NCBI GenBank assembly: GCA_946481605.1
Contig: CAMLPA010000218.1
Span: 1-6,004, forward strand
Reading direction: 5' to 3'
Length of the DNA stretch: 6,004 nucleotides
DNA from: an uncultured Flavihumibacter sp.
GTDB lineage: Bacteria; Bacteroidota; Bacteroidia; Chitinophagales; Chitinophagaceae
Shown here: positions 1 through 6,004 of the stretch, piece by piece
Numbering within the stretch: the stretch's first letter is position 1
How the letters are laid out: every line of letters begins with the position of its first letter
Made by a program: the position numbers and the translations under genes
Notes under the pieces: generated by a model
What the model was told of the DNA's origin: nothing
Database searches by the model: none
Seen by the model: only the letters and a program-made list of their open reading frames with translations

Positions 1-1021
1 ACTGAAGGTTCAGGTTGGTGCGCGAAGTATTGCCCCCTTCGGTATCATCTATGGCGCCGAAACGGGAGATTAACCCTGCTTCAATGGCACGTTGCGGGAT
101 CTGGCCGCTCGCGTCCCATTTACTGTTGAGGTGGGAGAAAGACAGCGTTATCCTATCGCCTGTATTGGTCGTAGTTGCGTATTTGCCCATCAGGTTGAGG
201 CGGTTGAAGTTTTGCGGGGATTCAAACCAGCCGTTGGTGCGGAGGTATTCCGTAGCCAGCCAGGCAGATTGTTTGTCATTGGAAACCAGGTTGAACATGC
301 CCAGGGTGCGGAGCGTATTGAATTTTCCAGCTTCCAGTGTGATGCTGCTGTTATCGAGGTGATCCTTTGTTTGGAAAGCCACATAACCTGCGGTAGCCAT
401 ATTTCCTTTGGCGGCCTGGTAGGGGCCTTTGTCGAAATCGATCTTGTCCACGGTTTCCGGAATCAGGAAATGGAGGTCGGCATAACCCTGCCCGTGGGCG
501 TGGCTCACCATGTTCACGGGCATACCATCAACAGTGATATTGATGTCGGTGCCATGATCGATATCGAAACCACGGAGAAAAATCTGTTCCGCTTTACCGC
601 CCCCGGCGTGCTGACCAATAAACAATCCGGGCACCTTCCGAAGCAGCTCCTGTGATGATTTTACCGGGTTCGTGCGCAGGTCAATATCCGAAAAGATATG
701 AAGGTGTTTAGGTTCATTCGTGATGGTGACGTTGTCCAGTTGAAAAGGAACAGATTCAAGTTGAACCAATAAACTATCTGTACCAGCTACCACCCATCTG
801 GCTGCATGAGCGATATGGGTAATGAGCAGCGAATCGCCGGTGCGTGCTTCTTTCAGGAAGAAGAAGCCGGAAGGTGAACTATGCGCATGAGCGCCACTCC
901 GAAGGTTGGAAATGGTGGCGCCCTCCAGCGGCTTCCGGTCACTACCAGTGATGCGGCCGGTTTGTTGTGCATGGGCTAACACAGAGAAGCAGGTAAAAAT
1001 GAGTAAAAGTGTTTGTTTCAT
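1..1021 (-). CDS. TonB-dependent outer-membrane receptor, N-terminal part (cut by window edge)
   Basis: The reverse strand reads open from an ATG at 1021 to the window edge, giving 340 residues without a stop. Residues 1-18 form a signal peptide with a Leu/Phe-rich core ending LAHA before QQ. Residues about 22-93 resemble a short carboxypeptidase-regulatory-like domain (GRITG, KPLEGATI, PSGFFFLKE). A TonB-box-like LDNVTIT lies at 95-101. The plug spans about 118-220, with QELLRKVPGLFI (124-135), IFLRGFDIDHGTD (147-159), ITVDGMPVNM (162-171), SHAHGQGY (173-180) and a closing TAGYVAFQTK. The start of the beta-barrel follows (SITLEAGKFNT, WLATEYLRTNGW). Such receptors import scarce ligands across the outer membrane using TonB energy. 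The DHGTD/HGQGY plug signature is, to my knowledge, a recognised receptor subfamily without a firmly assigned ligand. Its histidines could suit a metal or metal complex, which is only inference. The gene is divergent from susC, and its C-terminal barrel lies outside the window. Confidence 0.93.
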   Translation of the reverse strand, partial: MKQTLLLIFTCFSVLAHAQQTGRITGSDRKPLEGATISNLRSGAHAHSSPSGFFFLKEARTGDSLLITHIAHAARWVVAGTDSLLVQLESVPFQLDNVTITNEPKHLHIFSDIDLRTNPVKSSQELLRKVPGLFIGQHAGGGKAEQIFLRGFDIDHGTDINITVDGMPVNMVSHAHGQGYADLHFLIPETVDKIDFDKGPYQAAKGNMATAGYVAFQTKDHLDNSSITLEAGKFNTLRTLGMFNLVSNDKQSAWLATEYLRTNGWFESPQNFNRLNLMGKYATTTNTGDRITLSFSHLNSKWDASGQIPQRAIEAGLISRFGAIDDTEGGNTSRTNLNLQ

Positions 1022-1038
1022 GGTTGAGCTGATGGTTA

Positions 1039-1053
1039 AACTTGCGGCAAGTT
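1039..1053. promoter_or_regulatory. Perfect 15-bp palindrome just upstream of the minus-strand receptor gene
   Basis: AACTTGC-G-GCAAGTT is a perfect 7-1-7 inverted repeat whose edge is 17 bases from the receptor start codon. With a one-base centre it would not fold into a tight RNA hairpin, so a protein-binding operator in the 5' leader is the more natural reading. No regulator is encoded in the window, so function is inferred from symmetry and position alone. Confidence 0.4.
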
Positions 1054-1081
1054 CGGAAAATTTCAGGTTTTGAGTAGTTTG

Positions 1082-1098
1082 ATGCAACATTGTTGTAT
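1082..1098. promoter_or_regulatory. Candidate Fur-family-like operator (8-1-8 inverted repeat)
   Basis: ATGCAACA-T-TGTTGTAT is a 17-bp inverted repeat with one mismatched pair out of eight (G1084 against T1096). It lies 60-76 bases upstream of the receptor start, where promoter-overlapping operators usually sit. Fur, Zur and PerR operators commonly have a 7-1-7 layout with a TG...CA outer frame, and this site fits that shape. The match is to layout only. I could not find a convincing -7/-33 promoter pair around it. Confidence 0.38.
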
Positions 1099-1189
1099 AC
1101 GATAAATCGTTCTCAATACTCGGATGCATCACAACCCCCGGCTCCCCAACATGAATAGTCGCATCTTGGTCTCCCGCTACTTTGCCAAC

Positions 1190-1800
1190 CGCAGCGTCGC
1201 CACGTTGCGACTGCGAGAAACGAAGCAGGAAGAAATTGCGTGCAAAAGGATACCGGCTAACCGAAGCGCTCAAACACATACAAAGCTTTTGCACGTAAGT
1301 GGCGAGCAGTATTTTGCGTGAATAAAAAGTGCAACCTAATCGAACCGCTTTAATACATATAAAGCCTTTGCATCGTCTTATTGCGACTGCGAGAAACGAG
1401 GCAGAAAGCAATCGCGGAAAATTATCCTCCGCATGCAGCACTTCAACAGGCCTTTGCGTCTCTGCTGCCTTGCGTCTTTGCGAGGAACGAAGCAATTACG
1501 TGCAAAAATACCAACTAACCGAAACGCTCCAGAACCAATAGCGCTTTTATCTGCAGGACAACGAGTTGCGAACTGCCAGGCAAGCAGCAACTGCGTGAAT
1601 AAAAAGTAATACCTAATCAAAACCGCTCCAAATACAAACAACGTTGCGAGGCACGAAGCAATGCGTCGTCGCGCCGTTGCGAGAAATAAAAAACTATTTT
1701 AACGGAAACATTCCCCAAACAAACAAGGCTTTGCGTCTTTGCTTCTTAGCGCTGCGCAGTGCGCAGCACAAAGCAGTTGCGTGAAAAATAACCCACCGAA
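1190..1800. repeat. Degenerate intergenic tandem repeat array, about seven units of roughly 78-100 bp
   Basis: A recurring block can be followed across the region. Using the TGCGTG-like core as anchor, units sit at 1237, 1315, 1413, 1497, 1592, 1678 and 1778, with steps of 78, 98, 84, 95, 86 and 100. A full unit reads roughly GCGAGAAACGAAGCA, then TTGCGTGCAAAAATA, then CTAACCGAAACGCTC, then ACATACAAAGCTTTTG. The first block is clear at 1213-1227, 1389-1403, 1480-1494 and 1647-1660. The closing block is clear at 1275-1290, 1354-1370 and 1718-1734. Segments 1315-1330 and 1592-1607 are identical over 16 bases. Segments 1205-1228 and 1381-1404 differ at one base of 24. The short open frames here start and stop inside the repeat with no domain-like content, so I call the region non-coding. 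Its function is unknown. Confidence 0.75.
1751..1767. repeat. Perfect 17-bp GC-rich palindrome inside the last repeat unit
   Basis: GCTGCGCA-G-TGCGCAGC is a perfect 8-1-8 inverted repeat. It is nested in a wider dyad, with TGCTT at 1740-1744 facing AAGCA at 1771-1775. No T-run follows on either strand, so it does not look like an intrinsic terminator. It occupies the place where other units carry the looser GCGAGAAACGAAGCA block with its TTGC/GCAA symmetry, so it may be a better-kept or locally rebuilt form of that dyad. Confidence 0.6.
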
Positions 1801-1878
1801 CCACGCCTACCCTTAAACGAAAACCCCACCCCCGCGCGGATATTAAAATTTCTATCCGAACAAAAAAGACATTTATCT

Positions 1879-1894
1879 ACGTAAACGGTTACGT
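1879..1894. promoter_or_regulatory. Candidate LacI-family operator upstream of susC
   Basis: ACGTAAAC|GGTTACGT is a 16-bp palindrome with seven of eight symmetric pairs and a central CG. Its core AAACGGTT matches the AAnCGnTT pattern typical of LacI/GalR-family operators. It ends 102 bases before the susC start. LacI-type regulators often control sugar uptake loci, which would suit a SusC/SusD pair. No regulator gene is visible in the window, so the assignment rests on the motif alone. Confidence 0.45.
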
Positions 1895-1920
1895 TACATA
1901 AAATTATTGCTATGGTAACG
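1892..1920. promoter_or_regulatory. Extended inverted repeat in the susC upstream region
   Basis: CGTTACATA (1892-1900) faces TATGGTAACG (1911-1920) across a 10-base AT-rich spacer, giving nine pairs with one bulged base. The left arm overlaps the LacI-type palindrome. The right arm forms a further dyad with downstream bases, TATGG at 1911-1915 facing CCATA at 1924-1928 around a central CG. The region may hold two related operator half-site sets. A transcribed hairpin is also possible if transcription starts further upstream than supposed. Confidence 0.4.
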
Positions 1921-1961
1921 AATCCATAACCATCGCCCCCATCTGAATAAGCGGGATCGGA

Positions 1962-1971
1962 TAGACCTTTG
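1962..1971 (+). promoter_or_regulatory. Possible Bacteroidota -7-like promoter element for susC
   Basis: TAGACCTTTG, followed by C, lies 25 bases before the susC start. The Bacteroidota sigma consensus is TAnnTTTG, with a TTG-type -33 element about 20 bases upstream. Here two extra bases separate TA from TTTG, and no clear TTG lies at the expected distance. The match is therefore weak, and position is its main support. It would imply a leader of roughly 20 bases. Confidence 0.3.
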
Positions 1972-1996
1972 CAGTCTAATCAAACTTATACATGCG

Positions 1997-4900
1997 ATGA
2001 ATGCTTTTTATCGGAAAAGCATAAAATGGTGTGCCCTTTTATTGGTGCATCTTTTTATGTACGCGCCATTGAACGCGCAAAACAAAACTACTGCTGTTAA
2101 AGGCACGGTGCTGGACGAAACCGCCAGGCCCATGCCTGGTGTTTCAGTTAAAATCACTAATACCAAAGCACAGTACAGCCGCTCAGTACAGACCGGTGCA
2201 GCAGGAACTTTTTCTTTCACCGATGTACCTGTTGGCACCCCGCTGAAACTAAGTTTTTCTCACGTGGGGTATGCTGAAAAAGAAATGAACGATGTGCAGC
2301 CCGATGCCAATGGCAACATTCAATTGAATGTTGTGATGGAACCTGCTACTGGAGAAATCGAAGAAGTGGTGGTGGTAGGCTATGGCAAAGCCAATAAAAG
2401 AGATGTTACCGGCGCGATGAAAACGGTGAAAAGTTCCGAATTCAACCGCGGCATCATCAACTCCCCTGAAGAATTGTTACAGGGCAAAGTATCCGGCGTG
2501 AACGTTACCTCCGCCAGCGGAGAACCGGGTGGTTTACAAAGCATCACCGTTCGCGGACCTGGTGGTGTAAGAACGGGAAGTACACCGCTGTATGTAGTGG
2601 ATGGTATGGCGTTGGATAATTCTTCCATAGGCGGAGCCACCAATCCTTTGGCATTTCTCAACCCCCAGGATATTGAATCCATTGATGTACTGAAAGACGC
2701 TTCTGCTACCGCCATCTATGGTGCACGTGGTGCAAACGGTGTTATTCTCGTGACCACCAAACGTGGTAAGTCAGGCTTTAATACACTGAACTACGCTTTC
2801 AGCGGCGGTATCAGCAACCTGGCCCGTAAACTCCCGGTATTCTCCGCGGAAGAATACAAAAAGCAGGTGGTGGAACTCGGTGGTACGCTGGAAGATTTCG
2901 GTGGCAGCACCGACTGGCAGGACCAGATCACCCGCACAGCCTATACGCAGAACCACAATCTTTCTATTTCCGGCGGCGCCGATAAACTCACTTATTTCGG
3001 TTCTTTCGGTATGCAGTTGCAGGATGGTATTCTGAAAGGCAATAAAGTAAAGCGTTACACCGGAAGGATGAACGTTACACAAAAACTGCTGAACGATCGC
3101 CTGGTAGTAGAAGCAAACCTGAGTGCCAATAATACCGTAAACCTCCGTCCAAGTATCGGAAGTTTGTTGGGCGGCGCGATCTCTACCAATCCAACTATTC
3201 CCGCTTACAATGAAGATGGAACGCCCTATCAGTTCGATAACGGGATCAACCCGCTCACTGTACTCGCACTCGAAAAGGACCTCACCACCATCAACAGAAC
3301 GCTGGGTAACATCAGCGGAACCTTCACCGTGGTGAAAGGACTGGATTACAAGTTGAACTTCGGTATAGATAATTCTACCGCCACAAGGGATATCCAATCC
3401 CTGCCTAACACGGTTCCGCTCCGCCTCGGCAGACTGGATACCTATAACAACTACAACAGGAATTACCTGATCGAAAACTATCTTACTTACAAAGGAGAGT
3501 CCGGAAACCACCGTTATACCGCGTTGGCAGGACATTCTTTCCAAAAGATATTCGTGCAGGGAAGGGGAACCAGCATCAATACTTTCCCTATTTCTGATGT
3601 GGAACCTATTTACAACCCGGGTATCGGAACGGAGCTTACGCTTGCCAATAACCGCCCTTCAGGATATGCACTCATCAATGAACTGCAATCTTTCTTTGGA
3701 AGACTGAACTACCAGTATGATGACAAATACCTGTTTACCGCTACACTTCGTGCCGATGGTTCCTCTAAGTTCGGAGACAACAAAAAGTACGGTATATTCC
3801 CCTCATTCTCGGGAGCATGGGTACTTTCAAAAGAGAACTTCCTCCGCAACTCAGTATTCAGTAGCCTGAAACTTAGGGCCGGTTGGGGTAGAACGGGTAA
3901 CCAGGAAATTCCCGCCAAAATCACACAGGAAGGGTTTCAATCCGCTACCGCTGCGGGATACAGCTACCCACTTTATCCTGGGGCCACGTATCCAACAGGG
4001 TACAGATATACGAGGCTTTACAATCCCGATATCCAATGGGAAGTGTCGGCCCAGACAGACCTGGGAATTGATTTCGAATTCATGAATGGTGCATTGAGTG
4101 GTACAGTAGATTATTTCAGAAAGGTGACCAACAATATCCTGCTCGAAGTAATATCTGCTGATCCCATTGAGCCAGTTCCCATACAATGGACCAATGTGGA
4201 AGATATGACGATCACCAATAAAGGAATTGAAATAGACCTGAACTACCGCAATAAAACAAGTTTCGGATTAGGTTATTCTATTGGCGGAAATATGACCTTC
4301 ATTGATAATGTTGTTAAGAACTCGCCTTACACGGTTATACCGTCCGGTTCCGCTTCCGGTTCAGGACTAACTTCGGCTACAATTAATGGCTATATTAATA
4401 ATGAGCCGATCGGGACTTTCTACCTCAGGGAGTTTACAGGTTTCGACGCGAACGGCATCAGCACTTTCACGGATGTGAACAAAGATGGTGTAATAAATGA
4501 TGTGGACCGCAAGCCGATGGGATCTGCCCTGCCCACCAAAATGTATAATGTAAATGGAACATTATCCTACAAAGGGTTTGATCTCGCTGCCAACTTCAAT
4601 GGAGTTTCCGGCAATAAGATTTATGACAACACTGCCAATGCGAGCTTCTACAAACTCCTGCTTTCAAAAGGGGTGAACACTACGCCTGATGCGGTGGCAT
4701 TTCCTGAAGAGTCTGTAAATAACTCGGCGCCTGTTTCTTCCAGGTACCTGAAAGACGGAAAGTTCTTTCGCCTGAACAACCTCTCACTGGGTTACAATTT
4801 TAACACCACCGCCCTCGGTATATCTTCCTGGGTGAAGGCCATGCGCATATCACTCACCGGACAGAACTTGTTCGTTGTTACGCCATACGATGGATATGAT

Positions 4901-5011
4901 CCTGAAGTGAACACTGATCGTCAGATGGATGGAATACTTTCTTATGGTATTGATTACCTCAGTTATCCTAAGGCGCGCACGTTCTTGCTTGGCTTCAACT
5001 TCACCTTTTAA
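1997..5011 (+). CDS. susC: SusC/RagA-family TonB-linked outer-membrane transporter
   Basis: This complete gene of 1004 residues has the usual length for SusC-like proteins. Residues 1-27 are a signal peptide (ALLLVHLF core, cleavage likely after LNA). Residues about 33-114 form the carboxypeptidase-regulatory-like domain (VKGTVLDE, PMPGVSVKI, GTFSF, LSFSHVGY). The TonB-box-like IEEVVVVGYG follows at 121-130. The plug covers about 133-256 (GKVSGVNV, SITVRGPGG, PLYVVDGM, IESIDVLKDASATAIYGARG, GVILVTTKRGK). The rest is beta-barrel, ending in the aromatic RTFLLGFNFTF. The barrel pairs with SusD at the cell surface and imports oligomers using TonB energy. No STN domain precedes the regulatory-like domain, so sigma/anti-sigma signalling through this protein is unlikely. 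An EF-hand-like loop lies at 826-837. The first ATG in frame gives a normal signal peptide. The ligand cannot be read from the sequence. The symbol is a family name. Confidence 0.98.
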   Translation: MNAFYRKSIKWCALLLVHLFMYAPLNAQNKTTAVKGTVLDETARPMPGVSVKITNTKAQYSRSVQTGAAGTFSFTDVPVGTPLKLSFSHVGYAEKEMNDVQPDANGNIQLNVVMEPATGEIEEVVVVGYGKANKRDVTGAMKTVKSSEFNRGIINSPEELLQGKVSGVNVTSASGEPGGLQSITVRGPGGVRTGSTPLYVVDGMALDNSSIGGATNPLAFLNPQDIESIDVLKDASATAIYGARGANGVILVTTKRGKSGFNTLNYAFSGGISNLARKLPVFSAEEYKKQVVELGGTLEDFGGSTDWQDQITRTAYTQNHNLSISGGADKLTYFGSFGMQLQDGILKGNKVKRYTGRMNVTQKLLNDRLVVEANLSANNTVNLRPSIGSLLGGAISTNPTIPAYNEDGTPYQFDNGINPLTVLALEKDLTTINRTLGNISGTFTVVKGLDYKLNFGIDNSTATRDIQSLPNTVPLRLGRLDTYNNYNRNYLIENYLTYKGESGNHRYTALAGHSFQKIFVQGRGTSINTFPISDVEPIYNPGIGTELTLANNRPSGYALINELQSFFGRLNYQYDDKYLFTATLRADGSSKFGDNKKYGIFPSFSGAWVLSKENFLRNSVFSSLKLRAGWGRTGNQEIPAKITQEGFQSATAAGYSYPLYPGATYPTGYRYTRLYNPDIQWEVSAQTDLGIDFEFMNGALSGTVDYFRKVTNNILLEVISADPIEPVPIQWTNVEDMTITNKGIEIDLNYRNKTSFGLGYSIGGNMTFIDNVVKNSPYTVIPSGSASGSGLTSATINGYINNEPIGTFYLREFTGFDANGISTFTDVNKDGVINDVDRKPMGSALPTKMYNVNGTLSYKGFDLAANFNGVSGNKIYDNTANASFYKLLLSKGVNTTPDAVAFPEESVNNSAPVSSRYLKDGKFFRLNNLSLGYNFNTTALGISSWVKAMRISLTGQNLFVVTPYDGYDPEVNTDRQMDGILSYGIDYLSYPKARTFLLGFNFTF

Positions 5012-5025
5012 TGTCTATTATTATG
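5009..5025 (+). promoter_or_regulatory. susC/susD junction with two possible susD starts
   Basis: The susC stop TAA (5009-5011) shares its last A with an ATG at 5011, and that ATG is in frame with a second ATG at 5023. The first start would give a one-base overlap and four extra residues (MSII). The second leaves 11 bases between the genes and gives a usual lysine-containing signal-peptide head. No purine-rich ribosome-binding site precedes either. In both cases the spacing indicates one transcript and translational coupling. Confidence 0.6.
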
Positions 5026-6004
5026 AACACAAAAAATAAATTATACGGAATATTGCTGGCAGCCGCTTTGCTTGGAGCGGGCTGTACGAAACTGAATGAA
5101 AAGGTATTGGACGAAACCTTTACGCCCGGCGCTGAAGATGCTACAGACGCTGAGAAGGCGGAAGGCGTAATCGCACCCGTGTATGCGCAGCTCCCTGATC
5201 TATTCCTGCATACCCGTTATTTCACCTTGCAGGAAATTTCTTCTGATGAAGCGATACTGCCTTACCGTGGTGGTACGGATTGGGGTGATAACGGTATTTA
5301 CATCGCCATGCATACACACAATTTTACCACTTCCGATGCGAATATCCGTGGTGTATGGAACCTGCTCACGCAAGGTGTTTCAAGAACAGTTTTGGCCATC
5401 AATACTTTGCCTACGCTGAACGATCCTTCCGCAAAAACCTTTCTCGCTGAAGCCAGAGGCATGCGCGCTTATTATAACATGTTGCTCCTCGATCTGTTCG
5501 GAATGGCTTTTGTAAAAGAAAACGGTGGTGAACTCTCAAAAATTATCCGCGGCAACGATGCGGTGGAATACATTAAAAGTGAACTCCTCGCCGTGGAGCC
5601 CGATCTTTCTTCCGATGTTACCCACGGACGTATGTCGAAGCAGGCCGCATGGGGTATTCTGGCGCGTCTGCATTTGAATGCCGCTGTGTACCGTGATATT
5701 TACGGCACGCCGTCTTTCACCAATGAGGATATGGACAAAGTACGCGAGTATTGCGATAAGATCATCGCCTCGAACAAGTACCAGTTCTCCCCCGAATACT
5801 TCGATCTTTTTGATGACGACAACGATACCAACAAAGAGATCATCTTCGCTGTGGACCAACGCGCAGAATTGAATGGCCACAACCGTCTGGCGTATTTCTC
5901 TCTTTCCGGTGACCAGTTCCCACTGCCTCAATATACGGGTGCAAATGGTACCGATGGCCCCGCCATTACTTCCGATTTTTACCGTACATGGGTAAACGCT
6001 AATG
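5023..6004 (+). CDS. susD: SusD/RagB-family nutrient-binding surface lipoprotein (partial, cut by window edge)
   Basis: The frame is open from ATG 5023 (or the in-frame ATG 5011) to the window edge, giving 327 residues of a family usually near 500. A lipoprotein signal peptide ends in LLGAGC, with Cys21 as the likely lipidated residue. Position -3 is Gly rather than the usual Leu, so the lipobox is atypical. SusD hallmarks follow in order, numbered from 5023: LQEISSDEA (69-77), VWNLLTQGVSR (111-121), EARGMRAYYNMLLLDLFG (143-160) of the TPR-like helices, MSKQAAWGILARLHLNAAVY (204-223), and DTNKEIIFAVDQ (268-279). The protein would sit on the outer leaflet of the outer membrane as the substrate-binding lid of the upstream SusC barrel. 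Substrate specificity depends on loops I cannot interpret, and the C-terminal part is missing. The susD symbol is a family name, not proof of starch binding. Confidence 0.96.
   Translation, partial: MNTKNKLYGILLAAALLGAGCTKLNEKVLDETFTPGAEDATDAEKAEGVIAPVYAQLPDLFLHTRYFTLQEISSDEAILPYRGGTDWGDNGIYIAMHTHNFTTSDANIRGVWNLLTQGVSRTVLAINTLPTLNDPSAKTFLAEARGMRAYYNMLLLDLFGMAFVKENGGELSKIIRGNDAVEYIKSELLAVEPDLSSDVTHGRMSKQAAWGILARLHLNAAVYRDIYGTPSFTNEDMDKVREYCDKIIASNKYQFSPEYFDLFDDDNDTNKEIIFAVDQRAELNGHNRLAYFSLSGDQFPLPQYTGANGTDGPAITSDFYRTWVNAN

Noticed and set aside
92..655. Open frame of 187 codons on the plus strand opposite the minus-strand receptor
   Set aside because: The minus strand here encodes a clear signal peptide, TonB-box-like segment and plug domain. 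The plus-strand product has no recognisable domain and is a shadow frame.
1098..1190. Possible small RNA, tRNA or peptide gene between the Fur-like site and the repeat array
   Set aside because: I see no cloverleaf, no clear hairpin with a T-run and no credible start context. Nothing can be supported.
1124..1641. Short open frames on both strands in the intergenic region (1124-1321, 1329-1541, and 1378-1641 on the minus strand)
   Set aside because: They fall inside the degenerate repeat array, have low-complexity repeat-derived translations, and show no domain or plausible start context.
1751..1767. Intrinsic transcription terminator
   Set aside because: The palindrome has a one-base centre and no T-run on either strand. 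The flanking genes diverge from this region, so no transcript needs to end here.
1190..1800. CRISPR array
   Set aside because: The repeating units are 78-100 bp and diverged along their whole length, with no short constant repeat separated by unique uniform spacers. No cas gene is present.
2771..3544. Open frame of 257 codons antisense to susC
   Set aside because: It lies wholly within the strongly supported SusC coding sequence and its translation resembles no protein family. It is a by-product of codon usage.
5536..5931. Antisense open frame of 131 codons within susD
   Set aside because: The plus strand gives a continuous SusD-family protein across this stretch, and the antisense translation has no family features.

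Overview
The window looks like chromosomal DNA from a member of the Bacteroidota. It carries a SusC/SusD pair, a second TonB-dependent receptor with an N-terminal regulatory-like domain, and no purine-rich Shine-Dalgarno sequence ahead of the starts. The gene style and the intergenic repeats resemble Chitinophagales, but that placement is a guess.

Layout. (1) 1-1021, minus strand: the N-terminal 340 residues of a TonB-dependent outer-membrane receptor, cut by the left window edge. (2) 1022-1996: a 975-bp divergent intergenic region without a credible gene. Next to the minus-strand gene it holds two odd-centred palindromes that could be operators. Its middle, about 1190-1800, is a decayed tandem array of about seven units of roughly 78-100 bp. 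Its right part, about 1879-1972, holds a LacI-type operator candidate, a longer dyad and a weak -7-like element ahead of susC. (3) 1997-5011, plus strand: a complete SusC-family TonB-dependent transporter of 1004 residues. (4) 5023-6004, plus strand: a SusD-family surface lipoprotein, cut by the right edge. Its start is tightly coupled to the susC stop, and an in-frame alternative ATG overlaps that stop.

How it fits together. SusC forms the TonB-powered outer-membrane barrel. SusD is the lipid-anchored lid that binds substrate over it. The pair normally heads a locus for uptake and breakdown of a glycan or another oligomer, with the enzymes encoded next to it, here presumably beyond the right edge. 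The window does not show the substrate. SusC lacks the N-terminal STN domain used for sigma/anti-sigma signalling, so control by a DNA-binding repressor at the upstream palindromes is plausible. The divergent receptor belongs to another subfamily, with a His-rich plug segment, and need not share the substrate.

No clearly new system is visible. The items most worth a second look are the degenerate repeat array and the candidate operators on both sides of it.
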